Shown here: positions 1-12,300 of the stretch, one piece after another | How positions within the stretch are numbered: position 1 is the stretch's first letter | Layout of the letters: the number at the start of each line of letters is the position of its first letter | Assembly: GCA_014529385.2 (NCBI GenBank) | Contig: CM043947.1 | Coordinates: forward strand, 128,583,891 to 128,647,890 | Direction of reading: 5' to 3' | DNA: 64,000 bases | From: Adiantum capillus-veneris | Lineage: Eukaryota > Streptophyta > Polypodiopsida > Polypodiales > Pteridaceae | Translations under genes and position numbers: made by a program | The notes under the pieces: model-generated | What the model was told of the DNA's origin: nothing | The model's database searches: none | Seen by the model: only the letters and a program-made list of their open reading frames with translations

Positions 1-747
1 GGTCATTTTGATCGGACATTAGGTTTTCTAAGGCTTAGTATATAAGCCAAAACCTAAAGCATTGTAAAAAGACTTCTAATAAATCGGATCTTCTGTGTCA
101 TTGGGAGACTGCGAGAGATTGAGAGAGAGTGTGTGTGTGTGCTACAGGAGCTATGGTGGTCCGAATCGCAAACGGAGAGCAGCAGTGTGTTGCCCACGAG
201 GAGAGCTACGCGTTGATGCTTACATCACGCGCGCTCGTCTGTGTTTTGGCAGATTCACCCACGAGCTACTTTTGGAGTTTCGGTGAGTAACTGTTGTCCG
301 TTTTTGCATTTCAACATATCCACACGATCAGAGCGAGTAGAGCTACACATTAGGCAGTTTAGTTTTCAGAAACGTCGACCTGCAAAAACTGGCCAGACAT
401 CCTACGCATTTCTGCACGGAGGGTATTGAGTAGGTTTTTTTGGTCACGGACCTTAGGGAGAGTGGCCTATTGGTGTTGATAGGATATCCCTCAAGTTTCA
501 TAACATTTCGAGAACGTCTAATTGGCTTTTGGCTTGCGGTAGCATCATAGGAGACTCTCACATTCACAAAACCAATGGCATGTAGATTTGATATCTCTGT
601 AGGAAGTAGTCATTAGTCGGTGGAGTAGAGGTTGACACCCTTTGCTTGCTTCCACGTGCCTGCGGGTCGAGCTTCGTCCTCAGTTGACATTATATGTTAG
701 GTGAGTTCTCGCTATGCTGACGTCCGTCGCGGCGTACCCGTCCAACA
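1..747 (+). mobile_element. 3' part of a family P LTR (copy 1)
   Basis: Matches the last ~750 bp of the two complete family P LTRs at 52709-53775 and 61698-62779, ending in the same CCAACA terminus. The LTR start and the rest of the element lie left of the window. It is followed at 748 by CAAGC, the 5-bp target duplication seen at the complete copy, and then by the same gypsy target sequence. It carries a TATA box and an AATAAA signal near its left edge. The short ORFs inside are not conserved as proteins between copies and are not called. Confidence 0.9.
39..83 (+). promoter_or_regulatory. LTR TATA box and polyadenylation signal
   Basis: TATATAAG at 39-46 is followed by AATAAA at 78-83. The same pair occurs in the LTRs near 53078-53122 and 62067-62112 (the latter as CCAATAAATT). 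The arrangement marks U3/R in an LTR. Assignment is by motif only. Confidence 0.6.
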
Positions 748-1110
748 CAAGCTTTCAAGATGGGAGAGATTGTAACTATCGATGGAGATTTCAAGGGATA
801 GCAAGCCTCTATTACTCCCTTGATTGGGAAGTTGAGGCTTCATGTCCAAAGCTACGTCAGAAAAGAAGACTTTTTTATCTCTCGTCTCTATCATGAGGAT
901 GTCATCCTAGGGGCACCATGGTGCAATGAGCTCACCTCCTAATAAGCCTCCTTATTGAGTCTCTCAATCTGAATAAGAGGAGATTATGAGGTAGGTTCAA
1001 AAGCTATAGTAGACAAAGGGATGGTGAGGCCTAGTTCCTTCACCAGTTCTACTAGTGCAAAAGAGAGATGACACATATCGTATGCATTTCGAGTCGCGAC
1101 TTTAGAGCAC
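748..1110 (+). pseudogene. pol: Ty3/gypsy protease C-terminus and pol linker, broken
   Basis: Read in the frame starting at the insertion junction, this encodes the second half of a gypsy retropepsin with an ITPLIGKLR segment and then DVILGAPW, the conserved end of plant chromovirus-like proteases. In-frame stops interrupt it. The N-terminal half of the protease, with the GSTHNFIS active-site segment (catalytic Asp position degraded), is not in this copy but lies left of the complete family P insertion at 52590-52708. The family P element therefore inserted inside the protease coding region. The product would have cleaved the gag-pol polyprotein; it cannot do so now. Confidence 0.75.
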
Positions 1111-1810
1111 TAAACCATATCACTATCAAAAATAGATTTCATATACCATAGGTAGAGGATTTGTTTGATAAGCTATCAGGCTCTACCTGCTTCAGTAGGA
1201 TTGACCTTGAAAGTGTCAATCATCAAATAAGGATAGTGAATCAAGATATTGTAAAGACTGCTTTCTGCAAAACATTTGGTCTTTATGAATATCTTGTCAT
1301 GCCTTTTGGCTTGACAAATGCTCCAACCACATTCAACCGCCTAATGGAGAAAATTTTTAGGCCCTATCATAAGTTTACTGGAGTATTCTTTGATAATATC
1401 ATCATCTACTCCAATTATCTTGAGGAGCATAAGCAACGCCTCCAGGTAATCTTTCAATCTTTGAGGGAGAATGAAATTTTTATTAACCAAGAAAAGATTG
1501 AGTCTTTCCTTCAAGAGATTCAGTACTTAGGTCATCTCTCAGGATGGTATCTGTATGGATCAATCAAAGTTAGAGGTAATAAAAGTATGGCCTAACCCAA
1601 GGAATCTACATGAGCTACGAAGCTTTATTGGTATGTACGCATACTATAGATGCTTCATAGAAAATTTCTCTCAAGTAGCAAGACCGTTATGACTTAACAA
1701 AGAACATTAAGTATTCATGGACTACTAAAGAGAAAGATTGTTTTGACAAGCTTAGAGAAAAGCCTAAAGAGAAAAATGATTTTGACAAGCTTAAAGAAAA
1801 GCTCACCATT
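1111..1810 (+). pseudogene. pol: Ty3/gypsy reverse transcriptase relic
   Basis: The open stretch 1161-1595 encodes RT fingers and palm: FSRIDLESVNHQIRI, then TAFCKTFGLYEYLVMPFGLT, then NAPTTFNRLME, then the catalytic-loop equivalent FFDNIIIYS. The usual gypsy loop is (Y/F)xDD, so the second aspartate is asparagine here, which should abolish catalysis. Further RT thumb sequence follows to ~1740 with stops and a frame change. An exact-offset duplicate at 63143-63840 shares the D-to-N change, so that mutation predates the duplication. Lineage is chromovirus/Tekay-like by general appearance, tentative. Confidence 0.88.
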
Positions 1811-2290
1811 AGGGAAAATTTGGACTCACAAAGGGGCCTTATAAGGAGTTTGACTTCAACTCCCATGTCCAAAATGGGCGTGCAGTAAATTTTTTGCAAA
1901 TCAACTCTAAACTTGGTGGAGATTTGACAGCTAGAATCTACTCTTCAAGCTCTTTCTATTGATATATAGCACGCCATGAGATTCCTCATATTTTGAAAGA
2001 TTCTATTTTTGATTCTCTTGTGATGTGACAACTCCGTCTAGAATCTAGAGAAGAGATGTGACAACTCCGTCTAGAATCTAGAGAATCAAAAATAGAATCT
2101 TTCAAAATATGAGGAATCTCATGGCGTGCTATATATCAATAGAAAGAGCTTGAAGTGTAGATTCTAACTGCTGTCAAATATCTACCAAGTTTAGAGTTGA
2201 TTTGCAAAAAATTTATCGCATGCCCGTTTTGGACATGAGAGAGGAAGTCAAACTCCTTCTAAGGTCCCTTTGTGAGTCCAATTTTTCCCT
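1811..2290. repeat. Foldback inverted repeat inside gypsy pol
   Basis: Arms 1811-2018 and 2080-2290 are reverse complements over about 208 bp with scattered mismatches, starting AGGGAAAA and ending TTTTTCCCT. The ~60-bp loop holds a 33-bp-period direct repeat (GATGTGACAACTCCGTCTAG at 2022 and 2055). It separates RT from RNase H of the gypsy relic, so it is an insertion or a local inverted duplication. The left arm is also present at 63843-64000, where the window ends. No clear target duplication was found. Confidence 0.85.
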
Positions 2291-3060
2291 AATTCTCCCG
2301 GCTAGTGCTCACACTATCGGATCTCTCAAAGCCATTTGAGGTCCAATGTTATGCTTGTGGAGATTGCCTTGGAGCAGTCTTTCTTCAAGAAGGGCAAGCC
2401 ATAGCATATGAAAGTCAAAGACTCAATACCAATGAACGAGTCTTGGGAATATATTAAAAAGAGCTACTAGCTGTTTTACATGCCCTCGCCACATTGAAGC
2501 ACTATCTTTTCGGGACTCCATTCATCCTATGAATGGACCACTAAAGTCTCAGGTATTTCATGACACAAACCAAGCTTTTCAACAAACAAATGAGGTGGGA
2601 AAATTTTCTTTTGCAATTCAATTTTCATATTGCTCATATTGTTGGTAAGCATAATCAAGTGGCCAATGCACTATCACGACGACCAAGGGCAAATGCGGTG
2701 TCTATAGCACCTCACAATAATCTATCCTCCATTATAGATGAGTATGCTACTGATCCTGATTTGAAGGACATAATATCAGCCCTTGCCTTAGGGAAGAAAG
2801 AGGAACCATTCATCTTGCACGATGGTTATCTTCTCCATTGCAACAAGCTATGTGCTACTCACTCCCTTCGTGAGAAAGCGATGTATGAATCCCATGCTCC
2901 TCCCTATGTGGGGCATAGAGAGGTTCAACCTACTCTTTGAGGAGTAGAGACATATTTTTATTGGCCCACCATGAAAGTAGACATACAAGAGTATGTTTCA
3001 AAATGTATGGTATGCCAAAAGAAAAAGTATGATAGAGGAAAGCACCTTGGATTACTCCAA
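2291..3060 (+). pseudogene. pol: Ty3/gypsy RNase H and integrase zinc-binding domain
   Basis: After the foldback the frame resumes with an RNase H sequence: YACGDCLGAVFLQEG (the usual first catalytic Asp is Tyr), then NERVLGIY, then KELLAVLHAL, LKHYLFGTPF, and SLRYFMTQTK. 2560-2940 continues through HNQVANALSRRPR to an integrase HHCC region with ESHAPPYVGHRE and, after a stop at 2938, CMVCQKKK. Several stops interrupt it. In a working element this part degrades the RNA template and starts the integrase. It lies directly upstream of the integrase core. Confidence 0.85.
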
Positions 3061-3710
3061 CCATTGTCAATTCCTAATTCTTCATGGGAGAGTATATTCA
3101 TGGATTACCTAAGTCTATCCTTGGGAATACAGGGATATGGAAAATAGTCAACAGGTTTAGCAAGCAAGCACACTTTATTCCTGCCAAAAAGACTATTAAG
3201 ACACACCAAATGGAAACCCTCTTCATATCTCAGATTTTCAAACACCATGGATTTCCATCATCCATCATGTCAAATAGAGATCCTAGAATGACCAATAATT
3301 TTTGGAAAGGTCTCTCTGAAAATGTAGGTACAAGGCTGAATTTCTCTTCATCTTATCACCCACACGGCGGATGGCCAAAGTGAGATAGCTAACCTTACAA
3401 TTCTCAATCTACTAAAAACCTCTGTCATAGAAGTAGATCAATGCTCACAATGGGGAAAGTACTTATCGCTTGTAGAGTATGCGTACAATAATATTGTCCA
3501 TACTAATACAAGAAAGGCTCCTTTTGAGATTTAGGGAAGACCAAAAAGTCCCTTGTTGCTTAAAGTACATGGGAAGATCTTCGTTACCGATGAGTATAGC
3601 CGTAACCTACAAGAATCTTTCCAAAATATTAAGGAGCCTATATCCATCTATCAACAAAGGAAAAAAGATATTGCTATAATAAGCACTCATTCGTCTTCAA
3701 AGCATCATCT
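3061..3710 (+). pseudogene. pol: Ty3/gypsy integrase core, broken
   Basis: Encodes an rve-type core: first Asp in SIFMDYLSL, then NRFSKQAHFIPAKKTIK, then IMSNRDPRMTNNFWKGL where the usual SDRD is SNRD (catalytic Asp to Asn), then SSYHPH and, after a frameshift near 3370, DGQSE with the catalytic Glu. VEYAYNN and a C-terminal tail follow to ~3700 with frame changes. The start codons of the short ORFs here are not biological, since the domain was part of a polyprotein. No 3' LTR of this element was recognised downstream. Confidence 0.87.
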
Positions 3711-4446
3711 ATAGACCAGGTACACATATATATCATCAGATACATATATTGCAATCTGCATTGCTACTTCTTGTGCTTTCCAGGTTCCAGGGGAGGTGTG
3801 GCCATACGGCGGCTTGACACCACTCGCATGTATTGCAGATTGATGTTCTCTGATTGTGGGTCTCCTAGTTGTGAGTCACGCTAGCAGATAGACCACCGCA
3901 GCGGTCATAGGGCAGTGATTGGTCTATTGTAGGATGTATGCTAGTTTTGGGCAGTTTGCTGAGCCATCTGTGAGGGTCGTGTGTGAGGTTTTTTTGAAGC
4001 CAAGCACTGGGGGCTGGGTTACCTAGTGTGAGGTGGATTAGGTTGTTGGAGTTCCTTTCTACACGCGTCCTCTTCGGTGACTTTTATCCCATAGGATGTA
4101 TGACTTTGTGTAGACACTAGATTGCATCTTATGCGTCAGGCGATTGAGGCATTGTTCAGGGTTCTGTCATCGCCCAGACAGGAGACAATGCATGCTTACA
4201 GGATAGCATATTACACAGATTTTCAGATTTGTCACTGGTCAGCTATTTATGATTGTTTTTTTAGCTATCTTTTGGTTTTTAGAGCTCAGTTTATAGGGGA
4301 GACTCTGTCAAAAATTTTCAAAATACTGACACTTCCTGAGGAGAGGTGTTCAACTTTTTGTTTACAGCTTGTTTACTATGTATAGAGGCCAGTTTACAGG
4401 GGAAACTGTGCTAGATTTTTCCCCAGAAGTAAACAGTTTGGCAGAT
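3711..4446 (+). other. Non-coding tract between gypsy relic and copia gag
   Basis: No domain is visible. The right part is probably the untranslated leader of the plus-strand copia element, but neither a 5' LTR matching the 3' LTR at 8482 nor a tRNA-Met primer site was found. The boundary between the gypsy tail and copia leader could not be placed. This implies the copia element is truncated at its 5' end. Confidence 0.45.
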
Positions 4447-5380
4447 ATGGCATTTTCTCAAAGTGAGACTCTTTACAACATAAAGAAGCTAGATAGCACA
4501 AACTTTCCATTCTGGACGAAGCAGATTTGGCAGGTTTTGGTGCAGAAAAAACATGTGAAGCCACTGAAGCTCAAAGGGGAGAGACCAGAAGGTATGGCTA
4601 AAGATGAGTGGGAAGAGCTTGAAGAGTTAGCTTGTTCCACAATCATGCTGACACTGGTAGAAAATGTTTACTTCAACATAGCAGAAGAGACTACAGCGTA
4701 TGGCGTATGGAAAAAGCTATGTGGTATGTACGAGAAACAAAGTGCTTCTTCTCAGATTTACTAGCTCAAGAAATTGGTGGATTTGAAGATGAAGGAAGGG
4801 ACAGCCATGTCAAATCATCTCAATGAATTTCACACAATTTTCAGCCAGTTAACAACACAGGAGATAGTCTTTCTAGATTCAGTGAAGGCTATGTTTCTCT
4901 TAATCACTTTGCCAGCAGACAGTTGGGATACTTTTCGTACAACGTTAAGTAATTCTGTCGCACCAAAAGGTCTTACAAGTGCCAATGTAGAAGGCAGCTT
5001 TCTCACAGAGGAAGTGAACAGGAAGAACATTGACAAAGGCAAAGGCAACAGTGCTTTGGTTGTTTGAGGGAGACAACAGTGTTAAGAGAAGAAGGGTAAG
5101 AAGGCACAAAACCGAAGTAAGTCTCGTGATTCGAAGTCAAAGGATGACATAGAATGCTACCATTGTGGCAAGAAGGGTCACATAAAGAGAGACTGTACGA
5201 AGTAGAAACAAGAAAAAGGAAAAACAAGGAGTTTTGAACAAGATGAAAAGAAGAGTTTAGTGAAGATTGAAGAGGTGAATGTCACAGGATCTGATTCAGA
5301 CAGTGATTTTGGTATAGCAGCTGGTGACATCTTCCTCACAAGAAATCTTGATTTTTTTTTCTTGGCTGCAGAGGATGGAC
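4447..5380 (+). pseudogene. gag: Ty1/copia gag, interrupted
   Basis: Start chosen at the ATG at 4447 (MAFSQSETLYNIKKLDSTNF), which begins the usual copia gag N-terminus (L-x-x-x-N-F-x-x-W). It continues through VWKKLCGMYEKQ, HLNEFHTIFSQL and LPADSWDTF. A CCHC zinc knuckle CYHCGKKGHIKRDC lies near 5157-5198. In-frame stops fall near 4762, 5065 and 5203. The product would package element RNA in virus-like particles. The gag is similar to the minus-strand copia at 37890-38680, so the two are members of related families. Confidence 0.9.
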
Positions 5381-5755
5381 ATGCTATGAGTGATTGGATT
5401 ATCGACTCAGGGGAATCTTTACATGTTTCTCCGCACAAAGAGTGGTTTACATCATATGTGGCTACTAAAGATTATGTCAGACTTGGAAATGAGTAGGTTT
5501 GTGACATACTTGGAGTCGGAAATATGCAGTTGAAGTTTTAGAATGGCTCTTCTTTATGGCTCAAGAATGTCAGACATGTTCCAGCAATCCAAACGAGCTT
5601 GATCAGTACAGGAAAGTTGGATGATGCGGGTTATGTGATAGTTTTTTTGGAACAACGCTTGGAAGATCTCCAAAGGTTCGATGACTGTAGCACATGGCAG
5701 CAAGTCAGGAGCTCTGTACACTTTACATGTTTCAGAGGTTAAAAACCATGTAAAG
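5381..5755 (+). pseudogene. pol: Ty1/copia protease and pre-integrase region
   Basis: WIIDSGESLHVSPHKEW near 5395-5445 is the copia aspartic protease active site with the DSG triad intact. VRLGNE follows, then a stop at 5494. The pre-integrase segment reads through frames with stops up to ~5755. The protease would mature the polyprotein. It is directly preceded by gag and followed by integrase in the standard copia order. Confidence 0.85.
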
Positions 5756-6818
5756 TGTGTCACTCTGGCATCGTAGACTGGGACATATGTCAAAAAAAGG
5801 AATGGAAATACTTTCTCATTATGGTTATTTGCCTGGATTTTTATTTCAAGATTTCGAGTTTTGTGAGCATTGTGTTTATGGTAAGCAAACACAGGAACCG
5901 CACAGATCAAAGAGGAATCGTAGGGACAAACGGTTAGCTCTTGTGCACAGTGATCTATGCAGATCAATGCCTAGTTTGTCACTGGGGGAAGCAGCATACT
6001 TTTGTACATTCATAGATGACTATTCTTGCAAAATATGGGTTTACTTCTTGAAGCACAAGGATGAGGTGCTCAAGGTCTTTAAGAAATTCTTGCAGCTTGT
6101 GGAGAATCAGAGTGGTCAGAAGCTGAAGTGCTTGAGAACTGACAATGGTGGAGAGTACGTTTCCAAATCTTTTCAAGACTTTTGTGAAGCAAAAGGGATT
6201 AAGCGGGAACATAATGCACCATATAATCCTTCATAGAATGGAGTTGCAGAACGTATGAATAGGACCATACAAGAGAAGGTCAGAAGCACGTTGTCAAATG
6301 CTGAGTTGCCTGATGGATTTTGGGTGGAAGCAGTGGCTATAGCAGTCCATTTGATCAACAGGTCTTCTAGTAGGGTTCTGGATAAGAGTGAAGTGGCCGA
6401 GATGCTATGGACAGGCAAGGCACCTTTGTATAAGCATCTCAGAGTCTTTGGTTGTGAAGCTTATAGCCATATTCCTAAGGAGTTCAGGAATAAGTTAGAA
6501 CCAAAGAGCAAGAAGTGTATATTTCTTGGCTATGAATCGAGCGAGATGGGTTACCGGCTTTGGGATCCTGAGTCCAAAAAAGTTATTTGTAGCAATGATG
6601 TGCATTTCAATGAAGCCAAGTTTCACGCTAAGATAGAGAAGACAAAGGAGATCAGAAGAGTTGTCTTCAGGGAAGATGGACCTAGTGCTAGCACATCAAG
6701 ACAGCATGGTCAGGCTCAAGAACAGCCTATAGTGGCTAGAGAGGCAGAATCAGTTATGGTGAGACGTTCTGAGCATGTCTCCAAACCACCTGATCATTAT
6801 GTGCCATCTCTAAATTAG
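5756..6818 (+). pseudogene. pol: Ty1/copia integrase
   Basis: The HHCC zinc region is recognisable (HRRLGHMSKKGMEIL, then CEHCVYGKQ). The core has the first Asp in LVHSDLC, the second in LRTDNGGEYVS and, after a single TAG at 6234, the catalytic Glu in NGVAERMNRTI. LINRSSSRVLD, FGCEAYSHIPKE and CIFLGY form the C-terminal region common to plant copia integrases. All three DDE residues are present. The only obvious lesion is the stop within the YNPPQNG motif. Confidence 0.92.
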
Positions 6819-8397
6819 GTCATGCTCACAGATTGTGGAGAATCATCTTGTTACAAGGAAGCATTACAAGTGGTTAACTCAAAAAAATGGCAGTTGTCCA
6901 TGCAGTTAGAGATGACATCTCTGCATAAAAACCATACATGGAAGCTAGTTAAATTACCACAGGGAAAAACGGATCTACCTTGTAAATGGGTTTACAGGTA
7001 TAAGATCACCGCTCATGATAGTCAGCCAAAGTACAAAGCTAGGCTTGTTGCCAAGGGATTTAAGCAAGAACAAGGCATTGACTTTGATGAAGTCTTCTCT
7101 CGAGTGGTCAAGATAACTACATTGAGATGATTTCTTGCATTGGTTTCCATATTGGATTTGGTGTTGCACCAAATGGATGTCAAGACAACGTTCTTGCATG
7201 GTGATTTAGATGTGGAAATTTACATGCAGCATCCATAAGGGTTTGTTGAGAAAGGCAAGGAAGATTTGGTATGCCAGTTGTTAAAGAGTCTTTATGGCTT
7301 AAAACAATCACCGAGGGCATGGTACCATAAGTTCCACCAGTTTATGCTTTCTCAAGGCTACAAACGTAGTGAGTTTGATCATTGTCTATATACAAAGAAG
7401 GCTAAGGATGGCAGTTGACTGATCCTTATTTTGTATGTGGATGACATGGTGATTGCTGGCAAACACTTGGAAGAAATTTCAGCTTTGAAGTCAAAGATGG
7501 AAAAATCGTTTGACATGAAAGACATGGGTGAGGCAAGTCATATACTTCAGTGGTATGCGCATTGAGAGAGACAGATCAAAGAAGTTGATTTGGTTATCTC
7601 AAACAGAGTATATTGACAAGGTTTTGCAACGTTTCAATATGGAGAAGGGAAAGGCATTGAGTGTTCCATTGCCACCATATGTGAAACTTACCAAACAATA
7701 TTGTCCTGTGTCTGAGGAAGAAAAGGCTGAAATGTTTAAGATTTCATATGCATCTACAGTGGGTAGTTTGATGTATGCAATGATTGCTACACGTCCGGAT
7801 ATTGCATTTGCAGTGGGAGTGGTTAGCAGATATATGTCAAATCCCGGCAAGAAACATTGGGAGGCAATGAAAGGTATCATGGGATACTTAAAACATACAA
7901 AGAGTATGCGCATATGCTATGGTAGTCAGGATTTGAGTTTCAGAGGATACATTGACTCAGATTATGCAGGAGGCTTGGATAAGAGGAGATCTACATCAGG
8001 CTATGTCTTTAGATTGGCTGGAGGTGCCATATCATGGTGATCTCTATTACAAGATTGTGTTATGCAGTCTACTACAGAAGCTGAGTATGTTGCAGCAAAT
8101 GAGGCATGCAAAGAAGCTATTTGTCTTGGTAGATTGGTAGCAGACTTGGGAATCAAAGTAGATATTCCAGAGTTATATTGTGATAGTCAAAGTGCTATAC
8201 AATTGGCAAAGAATCCAGTGTTCCATTCGAAGACTAAGCATATTGATGTGAAATATCACTTCATTAGGGAAGTACTTGAAGACAAGCAGATACAACTGCT
8301 GAAGATCCACACCAAGGACAATCCTGCTGATCTACTCACAAAGGTACTTCCAGGAGAGGGCTTTGTGCATTGTCGTGAGTTATTGGGCATTGGATAG
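6819..8397 (+). pseudogene. pol: Ty1/copia reverse transcriptase and RNase H
   Basis: RT begins with [12 protein letters not shown] and WKLVKLP, followed by [42 protein letters not shown] and an intact catalytic YVDDMVIAG near 7435-7461. Stops occur near 7126, 7236 and 7417, with a frameshift near 7540. The open frame 7528-8040 covers the thumb and RNase H start (SDYAGGLDKRRSTSGY). RNase H continues after a stop at 8038 with TTEAEYVAANEACKEA and ends ADLLTKVLPG at 8397, the usual copia pol terminus. Lineage is tentatively Tork-like. Confidence 0.92.
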
Positions 8398-8470
8398 ATG
8401 GCAGCCATGTAAATCTTTGTACATTTATGTTCATAGATTTACAGTTACTTAAAGTGCCACATTGGACTTT

Positions 8471-8481
8471 AAGTGGGAGGT
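8471..8481 (+). promoter_or_regulatory. Polypurine tract of plus-strand copia
   Basis: AAGTGGGAGGT sits immediately before the TGTTGGG start of the 3' LTR and ~75 bp after the pol stop. It is the expected plus-strand primer site. The same sequence precedes the LTR of the minus-strand copia (16966-16976). Confidence 0.85.
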
Positions 8482-8690
8482 TGTTGGGATTAAAGCCCAA
8501 GTGGCCTCTTATCGGATATGGCCGCCTGCCTGCCTAACTCACTTATCACTAACTCTTTGTATATACTCACTTATACTTTTGTGGATAATAAAGTTTGGGA
8601 GATAACCCTTCAAACGATTCTCTGCGTACTGTGTAAGCTCTCTATGTGTATGTGTGTGAGTCGATCTACGCTCCGCGACTTCAATCTTTA
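8482..8690 (+). mobile_element. 3' LTR of plus-strand copia
   Basis: Starts TGTTGGGATTAAAGCCC directly after the polypurine tract. It contains a TATATACTC TATA-like site and AATAAAG near 8587. The right edge is approximate, since no second LTR copy is available in the window. The length of about 200 bp agrees with the related minus-strand copia LTRs. Confidence 0.75.
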
Positions 8691-8730
8691 GGCTATGAGT
8701 AGGTTTACCATGGTCAGCTGTTGTGACAAA

Positions 8731-10160
<1,430 letters not shown>

Positions 10161-10255
10161 CACAATACACAAGCGCACACGTGTGCACGTACATACACAC
10201 AGAGAGAGAGAGAGAGAGAGTAATGCGTGCATACTACACATCAAAAGCATAAATA

Positions 10256-10290
<35 letters not shown>

Positions 10291-10613
10291 GTAATTTGTG
10301 CATACCACACATCAAAAGTAGCCATACAAATGCATAAATAGCTCACACACACGTCCAATTAAACCTGTAATTAATCTAATTTAGAGAAGCTCCTACACTA
10401 AATTAACCCACATTAATCAGCAAACACTCTTAATTAACCTACATAACACCAAAAATTGAACACACATGTATTCATACTCAAGCATACATTCAATCACACC
10501 ACTCACATAATTGTGCACACACACCAATTACATACACATTCAATAATTTCCAGCCATGCACAAATGAATTGCACACAAGCAAACATACTAGGCTCTGTTG
10601 CCCTCTCCCTTTG

Positions 10614-10675
<62 letters not shown>

Positions 10676-10690
10676 GTTTCATCTCGGCAC
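10161..10690. repeat. CA/GA/TC-rich repeat tract
   Basis: Contains GA at ~10201-10220, CA at ~10259-10288 and TC at ~10617-10672. A near-duplicate phrase (catacCACACATCAAAAG... and ...GCATAAATA.CTCACACACA) recurs at 10230-10270 and 10300-10350. Its right end abuts the 3' end of the minus-strand LINE. No gene is seen. Confidence 0.85.
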
Positions 10691-10759
10691 TTTTATTACA
10701 TTTTGTACAAAATTACATCTTCAACATAATCCTTTTGTATGAAGGATTATGGTAGTGGC

Positions 10760-11200
10760 TAGCAACTATGAGGTCTTCTCTTATCCTACTTCTAACGAGC
10801 TCCCATGGGAATGAGCATTTGTAGGCAACCTGATTGATCAAACACAACAACATTCCTTGTTTTCCAAATAAAGGAAACCGTCCATACTCCCAGAGAGGTT
10901 AAAGTTCATAGCATCATTTGTTGTTTGGGCAAGCCCAAAAAGCACTGTAAACTTAGTGAGCTTCGTCTGCCAATGATACATCCACCAGCTACATAACGAT
11001 TTCCACCACTGATCCACATATTTGCAATTCCAAAACATGTGTTTAAATATTTCAGGCTTATTACAACTGGGACAGAGCCCCATGGAAATTTTCTTCTTAA
11101 GCAACAACTATCCAATAGGAAGTGCTTCTGTAAGTGCTCTCCACAAAAGGACCTGATGTTTAAAGGAACAAGGGAGGTTCCATATAGCAGCAAGCCTTCC
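10760..11200 (-). pseudogene. LINE ORF2 C-terminal zf-RVT domain
   Basis: Reading on the minus strand gives LLKKKISMGLCPSCNKPEIF, then KHMFWNCKYVDQWW. This is the zf-RVT motif (CPxC...E...H.FW.C) found after the RT of plant L1-like elements. It is split across two overlapping frames (11193-10906 and 11107-10838), showing a frameshift. It ends near 10760. Confidence 0.85.
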
Positions 11201-12300
11201 TCACCACCAAGTGTAAGATTTGGTAAGGTCCCATGCTTTGTTACATCTCACAACAATATTAGATTCTGGAAGAATAAGATCATAAAATTTATTTGTCGTA
11301 CTGGTCCACCAAATAGCTGATGAGTCAGGCAAGTTCCAGTCTCTAAATCCATCAACGCTATTTGTGTTAATAGGAAGAGGCATCCTATGTACATGTGCAC
11401 AAAGTAAATTCCTTGGGATTATAAGTCCATTCCCCAATCTGAAGTGCCTCATAAAAGAAACATAGTTGTTGTTAGTGTCCACGGCATGATCTATTGAACT
11501 GACCCCCCGTTTGTACATAACGAGGGCTTTTCCCCCCCTCAAAAGAGCAGGCACCTTTTCAAACACGTAACTCCAGAATATGTTCTCTTTCCCAAGTGAG
11601 TGTCCTGTATATCTTGCCCGACCCTTCCAAATGAGATGAGAGAATACAAGTTTCCATGAGACAATCAGAAATTGAACAGTACTCAAAGGAAGTTTAATCG
11701 GTGCTGCAGAAAATATTTTATCCCATGCAGGCAATTGCCATTGCCCATGAAAATACACCATTGCATAATCTTTCCGAGTCCAAACGATCCTGGCCCATGT
11801 CATATCTTTGGCGAGCATGTGCTTGATCAAGCTTTCCCTTCTAGCATACATATGGGTAGTCAAGTTGAGGACATCAAGCCCCACATGGGCGTAGGGCTTA
11901 GTGATAATGGACCAAGGGATCCATGCAGGCTTATATCCCCAAAAGAAAAATCAGTAGAACAAAGTCAAATTTTTGAAAAGTGTCTTTTTAGACCAATCAA
12001 GCAGTCACTGTGGCAAAAAGTAAAGAATGTAGGGAATCAAAATGGCCTGAATAATTTTCAGCCTCACATGTAGTGGCCATTCCTGGCAATGCCACGATGC
12101 ACATTTCCTTTGCACTTTTTCCAGTGTCCATTCAGTCTTATCCTTTTGGGACACATCGACCCCTATTGGGTACCCTAGATGTCTAACAATATGACCTCTA
12201 GGGATTCTTTTCTCGGCCCAAATCAATTTTTCAAAGCCCTCTGCAGAGATGTCAATCAGATGGGATTTCTATAAGTTCAAGTCCAGACCAGCAGCTAAAG
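11201..12300 (-). pseudogene. LINE RT C-terminal part and connector
   Basis: 12226-12005 encodes RHLGYPIG and CASWHCQEWPLHVRLKIIQA, the thumb/connector that follows plant LINE RTs. 11884-11201 (227 codons, open) continues with LIWKGRARYTGHSLG (expected from 'W.CLPK..GGLG..' of the family) and SSAIWWTSTTNKFY. The two pieces are joined by a stop-ridden stretch. It follows directly on a deletion that removed the RT active site. Confidence 0.82.

Noticed and set aside
3711-4446. 5' LTR of the plus-strand copia
   Set aside because: No match to the 3' LTR at 8482 and no tRNA-Met primer site found by eye.
10456-10755. 99-codon ORF
   Set aside because: Mostly a TC tract; no conserved domain.
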